DNA of 64,000 bases from Enhydrobacter aerosaccus (lineage in GTDB: Bacteria > Pseudomonadota > Alphaproteobacteria > Reyranellales > Reyranellaceae). The DNA is taken from positions 16,184 to 80,183 of the forward strand of contig CAIKZO010000090.1 of assembly GCA_903832005.1 (NCBI GenBank), written 5' to 3'. Below are positions 1 through 9,340 of this stretch, piece by piece (within the stretch, counting starts at the first letter, position 1; every line of letters begins with the position of its first letter). Position numbers and translations under genes: made by a program. The notes under the pieces are model-generated. The model made no database searches and had not been told where the DNA came from. It worked only from the letters and a program-made list of their open reading frames with translations.

Positions 1-1
1 C

Positions 2-433
2 GGCATGGGCGCCGCAGGGCCGGCCGATGTGCCGCTCGACATACTCCTGCCCACCGCCGGCACCCAGGACGCACGACTGGCCACGGAGATCGCCCTCTCA
101 CTGGCGGGTGCCACCAAGGGCCATGTGACGGCACTGCACGTGTTCGATCCCCAGGCCGACACGGTGCTCCTGCGTGGTCGTGGACGGCGCGCCGGCATGT
201 CGGTGCTGGTCGACGTGCACCGCGCCGGCAAGCGCAGCGGCGTGCCGGTGAAGGGCCTCACCGCGACCAACATCCGGCCCGAAGGCGAGATCAGGCGCGC
301 GCTGCGCGGCGGCCGCTTCGACCTGGTCGTGCTTGGGACGTCATTGCGGCATGGCGAGACGAAGTTCCTCGGACCGCGCACCGCCGCACTACTGCGTACG
401 ATCCGTACACCCGTGCTCCTGATTGCCCGTTAA
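2..433 (+). CDS. Universal stress protein domain, 3' part of a gene cut by the window edge
   Basis: The visible 142-144 residues form one UspA-like alpha/beta domain. It starts with the strand DILLPTAGT, contains VTALHVFDP, and ends with a DLVVLGTS strand and the usual last strand TPVLLIAR. The reading frame stays open to the left edge. The ATG at 5 has no room to show a ribosome-binding site, so it may be internal. Such domains are often the C-terminal part of cation:proton antiporters or occur as stand-alone proteins that bind ATP and modulate stress responses. Which of these applies cannot be decided here. The nucleotide-binding GxxG(N)GS signature is not clearly present, because the segment after LGTS reads LRHGETKFLG. 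The gene ends 86 bases before the symporter gene. Confidence 0.7.
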   Translation, partial: GMGAAGPADVPLDILLPTAGTQDARLATEIALSLAGATKGHVTALHVFDPQADTVLLRGRGRRAGMSVLVDVHRAGKRSGVPVKGLTATNIRPEGEIRRALRGGRFDLVVLGTSLRHGETKFLGPRTAALLRTIRTPVLLIAR

Positions 434-461
434 TTGCACACGGAATGATCACCGCAAGGAT

Positions 462-491
462 TTGTCACACGACCGTCATTCCCGGCATACT
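462..491 (+). promoter_or_regulatory. Candidate sigma70-type promoter for the symporter/binding-protein pair
   Basis: TTGTCA at 462-467 and CATACT at 486-491 are separated by 18 bases and lie just upstream of the symporter start. A strong ribosome-binding sequence (GGGGGAG, about 508-514) precedes the ATG at 520. The -10 box is only a partial match, so this is a plausible assignment, not a firm one. Confidence 0.35.
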
Positions 492-519
492 TTGATCAAC
501 CGCTCTCGGGGGAGATCGT

Positions 520-1806
520 ATGTCAAACAAGTTTACGCGTTACATCCTTATCGCCATGGCGCTCGGCGTCGTCATGGGCGCGCTGATCTATTCCTATCTG
601 CCCGGCGATCGCAACGACATCGCAGCGAGCGTCAATCTCGTCGCCATGCTCTTCCTGCGGTTGATCAAGATGATCATCGCGCCGTTGGTGTTCGCCACCC
701 TGGTGGGCGGCATCGCCCATATGGGCACCGGCTCCAAGCTCGGCCGCATCTTCGCCAAGACCATGGGCTGGTTCATCTCGGCCTCGTTCATCTCCCTGCT
801 GCTCGGCCTCATCATGGTCAACCTGCTGCAGCCCGGCGCCAACTTCCCCGGCACGCTGCCTGACAAGGGCGCGTCGACCGGCCTGCCGGTCTCGGCCTTC
901 TCGATCGAGAAGTTCCTGACCCACCTGATCCCGACATCGATCGCCGACGCGATGGCGACCAACGAGATCCTGCAGATCGTCGTGTTCGCCGTGTTCTTCG
1001 CCGTTGCCATGGGTGCGATGCCCGAGCGTTCGAAGAAGATGCTCGAGCTGATCGAGGACCTCGGTCACATCATGCTGAAGGTGACCAGCTACGTGATGTT
1101 GTTCGCGCCGATCGCGGTGTGGGCGGCGATCACCGCCACCGTCGCCAAGAACGGCCTGCTGGTGCTGTGGAAGCTGGTCGTGTTCATGGGCGGCTTCTAC
1201 TTCTCGCTGTTCATCCTGTGGGGCATCCTGGTCGTCGTGGGCTTCATCGTGATCGGCCCGCGCTACCGCAACCTGCTCCGCCTGATCCGCGAGCCGCTGA
1301 TGATCGCCTTCTCGACGGCGAGCTCGGAAGCGGCCTACCCGAAGACCCTGGAGGGGCTGAACAAGTTCGGCGCCTCCTCGCGCATCTCCGCCTTCGTGCT
1401 GCCGCTCGGCTACTCGTTCAACCTCGACGGCACGATGATGTACTGCACCTTCGCCAGCATCTTCATCGCGCAGACCTATCACATCGAGATGACGCTCGGG
1501 ACGCAGTTCGCCATGCTGGCGACGCTCATGATCACCTCCAAGGGCGTGGCCGGCGTGCCGCGCGCCTCGCTGGTGGTCATCGCCGCCACCCTGGGTCAGT
1601 TCAACATCCCGGAGGCGGGCCTGCTCATGATCATGGGCATCGACACCTTCCTCGACATGGGTCGCAGCGCCACCAACGTGATCGGCAACTCGCTGGCCAC
1701 GGCGGTGGTCGCCAAGTGGGAAGGCGAACTCGGCGCCGAGCATGCGCCGAGCGCCGACGACGCTGTGCCCCCGGGCTCCCTGCCCGGCGATCCGGTGCAC
1801 GCCTGA
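520..1806 (+). CDS. Dicarboxylate/amino acid:cation symporter (DAACS family)
   Basis: This 428-residue inner-membrane protein is a secondary transporter of the GltP/DctA family. It couples uptake of a dicarboxylate or acidic amino acid to Na+ or H+. Family hallmarks are visible: the serine-rich re-entrant loop STASSEAAYPKT near residue 265, the NLDGT unwound segment near residue 298 (NMDGT in relatives), and the DTFLDMGRSATNVIGN substrate and cation site near residue 373. Length is normal. Its TGA overlaps the ATG of the next gene (TGATG at 1804-1808), so it is translationally coupled to a periplasmic binding protein. That partner is unusual, because DAACS carriers normally work without one. 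The substrate cannot be read from sequence. Confidence 0.93.
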   Translation: MSNKFTRYILIAMALGVVMGALIYSYLPGDRNDIAASVNLVAMLFLRLIKMIIAPLVFATLVGGIAHMGTGSKLGRIFAKTMGWFISASFISLLLGLIMVNLLQPGANFPGTLPDKGASTGLPVSAFSIEKFLTHLIPTSIADAMATNEILQIVVFAVFFAVAMGAMPERSKKMLELIEDLGHIMLKVTSYVMLFAPIAVWAAITATVAKNGLLVLWKLVVFMGGFYFSLFILWGILVVVGFIVIGPRYRNLLRLIREPLMIAFSTASSEAAYPKTLEGLNKFGASSRISAFVLPLGYSFNLDGTMMYCTFASIFIAQTYHIEMTLGTQFAMLATLMITSKGVAGVPRASLVVIAATLGQFNIPEAGLLMIMGIDTFLDMGRSATNVIGNSLATAVVAKWEGELGAEHAPSADDAVPPGSLPGDPVHA

Positions 1807-2738
1807 TGAGGCGGCGAACGACAAACTGGGCGATCGCCGCGGGCTGGCTGCTCGCGGCGACACTGACGCCTGGGGCCTCTTTCGCCCAGGACATCGCCGC
1901 TCAACAGGGCGGCCTCAGCGCCACCCTGGCGACGATCAAGCGCACGCACACCGTGCGACTAGGCTTCCGCGAAAGCTCGACGCCCTTTTCCTTTCTCGAC
2001 CAGAGCAACCGGCCGATCGGCTACAGCCTCGAGCTCTGCCAGGCCGTGGTCGAGGAGATCGGTGTCGCCATCGACGCGTCCGACCTGAAGATCGAGTACG
2101 TGAAGGTGACGTCGGACGACCGCATCCCGGCCGTCGTCGATAAAAAGATCGACCTCGAATGCGGATCGACCACCGCGAGCTTCGAGCGGCGCAAGCAGGT
2201 CGCTTTCTCACCGCTGATGTTCGTGGCCGGCACCAAGCTGATGGTGCCGCGCGGATCGACGGTCACCGGCATCAACGACCTTGCCGGCAAGACCATCGTC
2301 GTGACCAAGGGCACCACCAACGAACAGGCGATCCGGACCGCAGACGGCAAGTTCCGCCTCGGCCTCAAGATCGTCACCGCCGACGATCACGAGCAGTCCT
2401 ACCAGATGCTGGATACGGAGAAGGCCGATGCCTTCGCCACCGACGACATCCTGCTCTACGGCCTGATCGCCCGGCACAAGTCGCAGTACAAGATGAAGGT
2501 CGTGGGCGATTACCTGTCGTACGATCCCTACGGCATCATGTTCCGCAAGGGCGAGCCCGAGCTGGCCGCGGCGGTGGAACGCTCCTTCCGCAAGCTCGCG
2601 ACCAATCACGACCTGATGCCGCTTTACGAGAAGTGGTTCGTGTCACGCCTGCCAACGGGCGAGAAGCTGAACGTGCCGATCTCGCCGCAGCTCGAGGAAA
2701 GCTTCAAGGTCCTCGACGAGTCCGCCGCGAACAACTAG
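1806..2738 (+). CDS. Amino-acid-type periplasmic solute-binding protein (SBP family 3, GltI-like)
   Basis: The 310-residue product begins with a cleavable signal peptide ending near GASFAQ. A family-3 binding fold follows, with VRLGFRESSTPFSF, the first-lobe IGYSLELCQAV, and the FERRKQVAFSPL segment typical of glutamate/aspartate-binding proteins of ABC systems. The start is placed at 1806 because this ATG follows the symporter stop with one-base overlap and opens directly onto a signal peptide. In-frame codons further upstream lie inside the symporter gene. No ABC permease or ATPase follows. The protein may feed a distant ABC system, or it may act in sensing or capture for the neighbouring symporter, which would be atypical. 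Confidence 0.88.
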   Translation: MRRRTTNWAIAAGWLLAATLTPGASFAQDIAAQQGGLSATLATIKRTHTVRLGFRESSTPFSFLDQSNRPIGYSLELCQAVVEEIGVAIDASDLKIEYVKVTSDDRIPAVVDKKIDLECGSTTASFERRKQVAFSPLMFVAGTKLMVPRGSTVTGINDLAGKTIVVTKGTTNEQAIRTADGKFRLGLKIVTADDHEQSYQMLDTEKADAFATDDILLYGLIARHKSQYKMKVVGDYLSYDPYGIMFRKGEPELAAAVERSFRKLATNHDLMPLYEKWFVSRLPTGEKLNVPISPQLEESFKVLDESAANN

Positions 2739-2766
2739 CCTTCCCCGAAAAGGGAAAGGAAACGTC

Positions 2767-3741
2767 TTGAGGTACTGGGCGATGGCGCTGCTCCTGGCAG
2801 CGCTGCCGGCGGCCGCGCGTGCAGCGGATCCTGAAGCTTTCAATCCCGACAACCAGCCGGTGAAGATCGTCGTCGGCTTCCAGCCCGGCGGCATCGGCGA
2901 CACGGTCGCGCGCCTGTTCTCCGACGCCGTGCAGAAGCGGTTGGGCCAGCGCGTGATCGTCGAGAACCGCAGCGGCGCCAACGGCATGATCGCCTTCGAA
3001 GCGAGCGCCAAGGGCAAGGCCGACGGAGTCGCTCTCGTCCAATGCACGACCGGCCCGATGGGCGTCAGCCCGGTCTTGCCGGGTCTCGTGCTGCCGATCG
3101 ACATGAATCGCGACCTCCAGCCGATCGCGCGTTTCGTGCAGGCCAATTGGGGCATCGCCGTGCCGAAGGACTCGCCCTACAAGACGCTCGCCGACCTGAT
3201 CGCCGACGCCCGGAAGCGGCCTGGCGCGCTGAACTATGGCCATTCCGGCATCGGCTCGCTTCAGCATCTCGCGGCCGAGTGGCTGGCGGTGAAGGCCGGC
3301 ATCAAGATGCAGGGCGTCGCCTATCGCGGCACCGGTCCCGCCATATTGGAATTGATGGGCGGCCGCATCGACCTCGTGGTGACCAGCCTCGGCGACTTCT
3401 CGAGTCAGGCCAAGGCGGGGCAACTGCGTGTGCTGACCTTGATCGACGACATCGGCTCGCCGCAGTTCCCCGACGCGACGCAGGCCTCGGCCACGGTGCC
3501 GGGCTACGTCGTCACAGGCTGGGTCGGCGTCTGCGGTCCGCGCGGATTGCCGGCGTCCGCGATCCGTTGGTGGGAGAAGGCAACCGAAGCCGCCCTCACC
3601 GATCCCGACCTGCAGAAGCGGCTGCCCGACTATGGGCTGACGCCGGGCTACGAAGGCGCCGCTACCTTTGCCAAAACCATCGCCGCGGAGCAGGCTCGCT
3701 GGAAAGCGGTGATCGACGCCAACAACATCCGCGCGGAATAG
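2767..3741 (+). CDS. Bug-family (TctC-like) periplasmic binding protein
   Basis: The product is a 324-residue extracytoplasmic solute receptor of the Bug family, which supplies tripartite tricarboxylate transporters (TctABC) and is often present without them. The signal peptide AALPAAARA is followed by the family hallmark VKIVVGFQPGGIGDTVARL. Later come the GxNGMIAFEA and GALNYGHSGIGS segments and the AYRGTGPAILELMGG ligand loop. The TTG start at 2767 is supported by GGGAAAGGA about 7 bases upstream; an ATG at 2782 is the alternative. No TctA or TctB genes adjoin it. It precedes a TauD-like dioxygenase by 9 bases, so it may capture that enzyme's substrate or a precursor (inference). Confidence 0.9.
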   Translation: MRYWAMALLLAALPAAARAADPEAFNPDNQPVKIVVGFQPGGIGDTVARLFSDAVQKRLGQRVIVENRSGANGMIAFEASAKGKADGVALVQCTTGPMGVSPVLPGLVLPIDMNRDLQPIARFVQANWGIAVPKDSPYKTLADLIADARKRPGALNYGHSGIGSLQHLAAEWLAVKAGIKMQGVAYRGTGPAILELMGGRIDLVVTSLGDFSSQAKAGQLRVLTLIDDIGSPQFPDATQASATVPGYVVTGWVGVCGPRGLPASAIRWWEKATEAALTDPDLQKRLPDYGLTPGYEGAATFAKTIAAEQARWKAVIDANNIRAE

Positions 3742-3750
3742 GAGGAGGCT

Positions 3751-4596
3751 ATGCGCAACAGCCGTCTCGAGGTTCGTCAGCTCTCCGGTGCCGGTGGCGC
3801 CGAGATCTTCGGTGTCGACGTGGCGCAGGAGCTCGATGATGAAACCATCGGCGAAATCCGCGATGCGCTGAACGAGCACTGTGTCGTCTTCTTCCGCGAC
3901 CAGACCCTGGACGTCGCGCGGCACAAGGCCTTCGCCCGGCGCTTCGGTGAGATTTTCATCCACCCCAACTACAAAGGCACCGGCGATGATCCCGAGATCG
4001 TCATGGTGCGGCGCGAACCGGGCGACACCGGCTATGTCGGCGAGGACTGGCATGCCGACACCACCATGTCGCCCGAGCCACCGATGGGTGCCATCCTCTA
4101 CGGCATCGACGTGCCGCCCTACGGCGGCGACACCATGTTCGCCAACCAGTATCTCGCCTACGACGCGCTATCGGACGCGATGAAGAAGATGCTGACCGGC
4201 CTGCGCGCCGTGCACAGCGATATCATGGTGGCGGGTCCGCAAGCCGGGAAGAACAAGGGCCGTTCGACCAAGCATCGCGACGGCGCCGACTGGCGCGAGA
4301 CGCAGAGCCTCCATCCCGTGGTGCGCACGCATCCCGAGACCGGCCGCAAGATGCTGTTCGTGAACAAATCCTACACCGTGGGCTTCGAGGGCATGACCGC
4401 GGCCGAGAGCAAGCCCCTGCTCGACTTCCTGATGGAGCACGGCAACCGGCCGGAATTCACCTTCCGCTTCCGCTGGCAAAAAGGATCGATCGCCTTCTGG
4501 GACAACCGCAGTGCGAAGCATATTGCGCTAGGCGATACCGGACCCTTTCGCAGGCTGATGCGCCGCATCCAGATCAGTGGCGACACGCCGGTCTGA
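3751..4596 (+). CDS. TauD/TfdA-family Fe(II)/2-oxoglutarate-dependent dioxygenase
   Basis: The 281-residue enzyme belongs to the TauD/TfdA family, which uses Fe(II), O2 and 2-oxoglutarate to hydroxylate or cleave small acids such as taurine or phenoxyacetates. The iron triad is visible: the HxD in DWHADTT near residue 101 and the distal His in SAKHIALGD near residue 256. The 2-oxoglutarate-binding Arg lies in the FRRLMRRIQ segment near residue 267. A very strong ribosome-binding site (GGAGGAGG) precedes the ATG. The gene runs in an apparent operon with the upstream Bug receptor and the downstream glutathione transferase. The actual substrate is unknown, and the family name should not be read as taurine specificity. 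Confidence 0.92.
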   Translation: MRNSRLEVRQLSGAGGAEIFGVDVAQELDDETIGEIRDALNEHCVVFFRDQTLDVARHKAFARRFGEIFIHPNYKGTGDDPEIVMVRREPGDTGYVGEDWHADTTMSPEPPMGAILYGIDVPPYGGDTMFANQYLAYDALSDAMKKMLTGLRAVHSDIMVAGPQAGKNKGRSTKHRDGADWRETQSLHPVVRTHPETGRKMLFVNKSYTVGFEGMTAAESKPLLDFLMEHGNRPEFTFRFRWQKGSIAFWDNRSAKHIALGDTGPFRRLMRRIQISGDTPV

Positions 4597-4612
4597 TGGG
4601 CAAGATGCGCGT

Positions 4613-5257
4613 ATGACAACTTCGCCCGATCGTCTGGTGCTGCACGGCAGCTTCACCTCCAGCTCGTCCTACAAGCCGATGCTGTTCCTGGCACTGAGCG
4701 GCCTGCCCTTCTCGTTCCGCACGGTCAATCTGAAGAACGGCGTGCAGAAGCTGCCTCCGCATCTTGCCATCAACCGCTACGGCCAGGTCCCTGTGCTGCA
4801 GCATCGCGGCCTGACGCTGGTGATGTCGAACGTGATCCTCGACTATCTTGCGCGCACGACCGGCAAGTTCGAAGGCGCCAACGAGCAGGACAAGATCCAT
4901 GCCCGCGAATGGCTGTCTTGGGAAAACGACGCCATCCAGAACGTGGCGCGCGTTCGCCACTTCGCGCGCTTCCGTCCCGATATCTCGCAGGACATCGTGA
5001 ACTACTTCCGGCCCAGCGCCGAGGCGGCGCTCGACTTCCTCGACAAGAGTCTTGCAGGGCGCCAGTGGCTGGTGGGCGACAGTTGCACCATCGGCGATCT
5101 CGGCTGCTTTGGCCGCAGCGTGTTCATGGCCGAAGGCGGCATGTCGACCGACAACCGGCCGCACCTCGCTGCCTGGCGTGAGCGCATCATGGCGATGCCC
5201 GGCTTCAAGCCGCCGTACGATCTGATCCCCAAGAAGGACGCCGAGTTCGACCCCTGA
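4613..5257 (+). CDS. Glutathione S-transferase family protein
   Basis: The 214-residue product has the two-domain GST layout. An N-terminal thioredoxin-like part reads LVLHGSFTSSSSYKPMLFLALSGLPF and contains the YGQVPVLQHRG loop with its cis-proline. An all-helical C-terminal domain ends with a typical WRERIMAMPGFK helix. The ATG at 4613 is preferred over one at 4577, because the longer version would overlap the dioxygenase gene and add 12 residues before the first strand. The catalytic residue would be one of the serines after LHGSFTSSS, but which one cannot be said. It ends 3 bases from the convergent tamB gene. Confidence 0.88.
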   Translation: MTTSPDRLVLHGSFTSSSSYKPMLFLALSGLPFSFRTVNLKNGVQKLPPHLAINRYGQVPVLQHRGLTLVMSNVILDYLARTTGKFEGANEQDKIHAREWLSWENDAIQNVARVRHFARFRPDISQDIVNYFRPSAEAALDFLDKSLAGRQWLVGDSCTIGDLGCFGRSVFMAEGGMSTDNRPHLAAWRERIMAMPGFKPPYDLIPKKDAEFDP

Positions 5258-5260
5258 GGG

Positions 5261-8200
5261 TCAGTAGTCCCACTCCATCTTGGCGCCGATCTTGTCGTTG
5301 GAGTCGGTGCCGATCGCGCCTTCGATCTTGGTGTGCTTGAAGACCTCGATCTCGACAATGCCGCGGCTCGAATCGGCTGACGCGCCCTGCTGGGCGCCGA
5401 CATAGACGCCGGGCGCCACGTAACGGCCGCCCTGCAGGCCTGTCGTGCTGGACGTGGTGCCGTTGGCGTTGGTCGTCGAGCTGGAATTCACCGACAGATT
5501 GTCGAGGCCGAGAGTCTGCCGCAGGCGGCCGAAGAAGCCGCCACCGGAGGGCGTGCCGCCGGTCAGGTCTGCGAGCGCTTGCGCAGCGCTCAGCAATTCG
5601 ACCGGACTGAGGCTCGACGATGACTTGCCGAACAGCAGCATCGCCATCGCCTCATCCTGCGGCAGTTCCGGCGAGGACGTGATCGAGATCTTGGGCGCAC
5701 GCGAGCTGCCGGTGATATCGACTTCAATCGTGGTCGAATCGACCGTCGTCGTGGCGGCGAAGTCGAGATCGGGATCGATCTCGTTCACGTTGGCGAGCGC
5801 CACATTGCCGCGCGTGAAATCGAGCTGCTTCCCCAGCAGGTCGAACTTGCCCCGGCGCAGCGAGAGATTGCCGATCACCTGCGGGGCTTCGGGATTGCCC
5901 TTCACGGTGAACTGACCGCCGACCTCGGCCTCGAGGCCGCGACCACGCACGAACACGGCCTGGGGCGCGCTGATGGTGAGATCGAGGCGCACGGTGTCGG
6001 GTGGCTTGGGAGGCTTCTTCCCGCCCGCGCCTGGCGGGGGTGGCTTCGGTGCCTGCGGGTCGGGCGCGTTGCCGCCGTTGACCTCGCGCACCTGCAGGGT
6101 CGGATAGTTGGCCGCCTGGCTGACGCCAATGCCGATCTCGGCGCGATCGATCGTCACCGGGCCGGTGACGTCGACCCCGTCGGCGGCAGAGCCGGTGATC
6201 TTGATGTTGCTCGACACGGTCGCGAGGATGTCCGGCCGGTTGGCCAGCAGCGCGTTCTTCGTCGTGACTGTCATGTCGATCGGGAAGCCGCGGGCCGGAT
6301 CGAGCTGGATCGTGCCGGTCGCCGAGACTTCGCCACTGCGCGCCGTCTGGAAGCTGAGCTTCTCGAGCTGCAGCGTCTCTCCCTGCAGCGCCAGGGTGGC
6401 CTGGCCGCCGGTCAGCCGCATGCCGCTCGCCGGCAGGAAGACCGACGCGCCGGCGAGCGTGATCGTGCCGCTGCCGGAAATCTTCTCGCCGTTGATCGTC
6501 AAGGTAAGGTTGGGCTGCACCGTGCCCGCGATATTGCGCACGCTGGTGCCGAGCGCGGGCGAGAACGGCGCCAGGCTGGTCGAACCGTTGATCGTGACGG
6601 TCGCCGTTACAGCTCCATTGCCTTGCGGCAGCGTGGCCTTGCCCTTGAGCCCAAGCTGCGTGCCGCTGCCGGCCGACAGGTTGGAGTCGAACGTCGCCTG
6701 ATGGTCGGACATCGCCAGGCTGCCCTTCAGCGCCAACGCCGGCAGCAGCGCCGTCTCCGGCCGCTTGATCTTGAGGCCGCTCGCCGCGTAGCTCGCGTCG
6801 ACCTTGGGATTCGCGAGCGCCCCCGTGACATGGGCCTTGGCCTGCAAGCTGCCCTGCAAGCCCGTGCCCGGGGCGAAATTGTCGATCAAGGTCATCGGCA
6901 GGCTGCTCACATCCACCGTCAAGTCGCTGGCCGCCGGATCGACCACGCCGCGAATGTCGACGCGGCCGCCGCCCAACCGAAGCGATGCGGCATCGATCGC
7001 CACGCGCGAGCCGACCACCTTGAGATGCGACGGCGCGTTCAACGCGATCGGAATGCCCTGGTAGCGCGCATCGAATTTCTGAAGCGCGATACGGATCTCG
7101 CCCGGCGTCGGCTCGATCCGCGCCGACAGGCTGGCGTTGGTGAGGCCCGCGACCTTGAGGCCGAGATCGAAGGCCGATCGGTCGCCTTTCACCGTGGCAT
7201 TGACCTGGCTGACCTGCGGGATGCCACTCAGCCGCTCCGCCTTCAGCGTAGCCTCTGTCGTCGCGACGCCCAGCGGATCGGTCACGGTTCCGTCGACCTG
7301 CAAGGTGCCGACGCCGGTGGGGCCGCTGCGCAGCTTGTCGCCATGGAGAGTGATCGTGACCTTGCCGGCGGGATCGTCCGACGTCGCGATATCGAGATCG
7401 ACGGCGCCGCCAAGGTCGGCGCCCAGAACGGCCTTCAGGTCCTCGAGCTTCGCCATCTTGAGGTGGCCACTGCCGGTGGCACCCTTGGAAGTGACCGAGA
7501 GATCCTTCACGTCGACCGACGCGCTCGCCCAGCTTCCCTGCAGGAACGGCACCCGCACGCCACCATCGGCCTGCTGCGCGAAGCTGCCAGCCAGCGCCAG
7601 TGCCTGGCTGGCGATAGTGCCATCGGCTTTCACTTTGCCCTGCAAGCCGTCCTTTGCGTTATCGAGGCCCAGGGCCACCTTGAGCTGCCCAAGCTTCGGC
7701 ATGTCGAGATCGAGATCGAACGCGCTCGTGTTCTCGTGGCCTCGGCCGGACAGCAAGAGCGTGAGCGGATCGGTCGAGATCTTCACGCCATCGAGGCGCC
7801 ACGACCGATCGGGCTGCAGCGCGGCACTGCCCGCCAGCTTGACCGTGCGGCTCTGCAGGTCGGGCGGGACGTCAGGTACGTTGAGATCGTCGAGCGAGCC
7901 CTGCCAATCGACCTTCGCCGCGCCCTGCTGTGCCGCAAGGTTGAGATCGAGATGGCCGCGGCCCGCCAGGGAAAGGCCGGCCAACGCGGAGAAGCGCGAG
8001 ATGTCGGCCAGGTCGATCGCGAGCTTGGCGTTGGTGGCTTGCGACGATGGCGTGTAATCGGCGCTCCCCTTGAGACCGACCAGCGGCGACGATGTCTCGA
8101 ACGACTTCACGACGATGCGGCCGCTCGCTTCGAGGCCAATGTCGGCGGCGAGATCGACATGGCCTGGCGGCGGCGCGCGCGGATCGAGGCTGGTCGCTGT

Positions 8201-9340
8201 GAGATCGTCGACCCCGCCGCGGATCGTGACGGTGCCCTGCGGCTTGCGCGACAGGCCGGACAGAGCGGCCTTGGTCTCGACATGCAGATTGCGCCAGGTC
8301 ACGCCGCCGGCCAGATCGGCGAGCGGGCCCGACTCGGCTGTGGTGACGACTGTCGTCGCGTCGAGCGTGTCATGCTTCGTGTCGTAGCGGCCGGAGGCAT
8401 CGAGCTTCGCGGGATCGGCGGTCAAGGTCAGCGTCTTCACCACCAGCACGCCTGCATCGTCGAGAGTCGCGGCCCCGGTCAAGGTCACAGGCTTGCGCAG
8501 CAGGCGCGCGATCGGACTGTCCGGCAGCCCTGGCGCCACGGCGGAGACATCGAGCGAGAGCGCCGTCGCGCCCTGCTCGCGATGCCATTGCGCATTGCCG
8601 GTCGAGCTCATCACATCGCCCGCGGCCACCGTAAGCGTGGCATTGCCCTTCTCCTGGCCGCCCTTGGCCACCAGCTTGAAGGACACGGCCGCAAGATCCG
8701 GACGGCCGATCAGGGCCGCGACCACGCCGCCCTTGGACGATTCCTCGGCGTCGATCGTGCCATCGACGGTGAAGTGATCGAGGTCGAAGCCGAGGTCCGC
8801 CACCACTTTCGCCGCCGGCCCGTCGGTACGCGCCATGTCGAGCTTCAGGCGGCTCTGCTCATGCGCCGTCAGCAAGGCCGAGCCATCCAGCTTCCAGTGC
8901 GAATCCACTCCGCCGCCGAGGGCAGCGCCGAGATGAAGATCGTCGACCGCAAGCTGTCCCAGATCGATACCGATCGGCAGGCTGAAGCCGCCGCCGCTGG
9001 AAGGTTTCGTGTCCGAGGGAAGCGGCGGCCGCAGCACGTCGATTTTCCGCGCACCGGCCGTATCGATGCGCAGCCGGCCAGTGAACAGCGAAGCGAACGA
9101 CCAGCTGGCGCGGGCATCGTCGACCGCCAACCATGTTCCCTGCTGGTCCCGCATCTCGACCTTGGCGATACGCAGATCGGTCGGGACGAGGCCGGTGATG
9201 CCCGTAACGTCGAGCGTCGACGACGAGATCGCCGAGGCGAGCAAACGCTTGCCGGGGCCGGTCTGCAGGCAGCCGAAAAGAACAGCGACGACGACAACGA
9301 CCCCGCCCACCGTCCAGCCGAGGATGCGTAACGCGCGCAT
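5261..9340 (-). CDS. tamB: Translocation and assembly module subunit TamB
   Basis: This 1359-residue AsmA-like protein spans the periplasm. It is anchored by one N-terminal membrane helix (about residues 7-26) and works with the TamA barrel in outer-membrane protein assembly and possibly lipid transport. Most of the length is repetitive beta-strand sequence of alternating hydrophobic residues, forming the long hydrophobic groove. The C-terminal TamB domain (DUF490) covers roughly the last 400 residues and ends in the characteristic strand IEGAIGTDSNDKIGAKMEWDY minus its last residue. A proline-rich linker (PKPPPPGAGGKKPPKPPD) lies just before the final part. Its ATG overlaps the tamA stop (ATGA), so the two are coupled. 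Length is normal for Alphaproteobacteria. Confidence 0.95.
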   Translation of the reverse strand: MRALRILGWTVGGVVVVVAVLFGCLQTGPGKRLLASAISSSTLDVTGITGLVPTDLRIAKVEMRDQQGTWLAVDDARASWSFASLFTGRLRIDTAGARKIDVLRPPLPSDTKPSSGGGFSLPIGIDLGQLAVDDLHLGAALGGGVDSHWKLDGSALLTAHEQSRLKLDMARTDGPAAKVVADLGFDLDHFTVDGTIDAEESSKGGVVAALIGRPDLAAVSFKLVAKGGQEKGNATLTVAAGDVMSSTGNAQWHREQGATALSLDVSAVAPGLPDSPIARLLRKPVTLTGAATLDDAGVLVVKTLTLTADPAKLDASGRYDTKHDTLDATTVVTTAESGPLADLAGGVTWRNLHVETKAALSGLSRKPQGTVTIRGGVDDLTATSLDPRAPPPGHVDLAADIGLEASGRIVVKSFETSSPLVGLKGSADYTPSSQATNAKLAIDLADISRFSALAGLSLAGRGHLDLNLAAQQGAAKVDWQGSLDDLNVPDVPPDLQSRTVKLAGSAALQPDRSWRLDGVKISTDPLTLLLSGRGHENTSAFDLDLDMPKLGQLKVALGLDNAKDGLQGKVKADGTIASQALALAGSFAQQADGGVRVPFLQGSWASASVDVKDLSVTSKGATGSGHLKMAKLEDLKAVLGADLGGAVDLDIATSDDPAGKVTITLHGDKLRSGPTGVGTLQVDGTVTDPLGVATTEATLKAERLSGIPQVSQVNATVKGDRSAFDLGLKVAGLTNASLSARIEPTPGEIRIALQKFDARYQGIPIALNAPSHLKVVGSRVAIDAASLRLGGGRVDIRGVVDPAASDLTVDVSSLPMTLIDNFAPGTGLQGSLQAKAHVTGALANPKVDASYAASGLKIKRPETALLPALALKGSLAMSDHQATFDSNLSAGSGTQLGLKGKATLPQGNGAVTATVTINGSTSLAPFSPALGTSVRNIAGTVQPNLTLTINGEKISGSGTITLAGASVFLPASGMRLTGGQATLALQGETLQLEKLSFQTARSGEVSATGTIQLDPARGFPIDMTVTTKNALLANRPDILATVSSNIKITGSAADGVDVTGPVTIDRAEIGIGVSQAANYPTLQVREVNGGNAPDPQAPKPPPPGAGGKKPPKPPDTVRLDLTISAPQAVFVRGRGLEAEVGGQFTVKGNPEAPQVIGNLSLRRGKFDLLGKQLDFTRGNVALANVNEIDPDLDFAATTTVDSTTIEVDITGSSRAPKISITSSPELPQDEAMAMLLFGKSSSSLSPVELLSAAQALADLTGGTPSGGGFFGRLRQTLGLDNLSVNSSSTTNANGTTSSTTGLQGGRYVAPGVYVGAQQGASADSSRGIVEIEVFKHTKIEGAIGTDSNDKIGAKMEWDY

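Noticed and set aside
6623..9331. A 902-codon open frame on the plus strand opposite tamB
   Set aside because: It lies wholly antisense to a convincing tamB gene, is rich in Arg, Ala, Gly and His as expected of a GC-driven shadow, and shows no recognisable domain.
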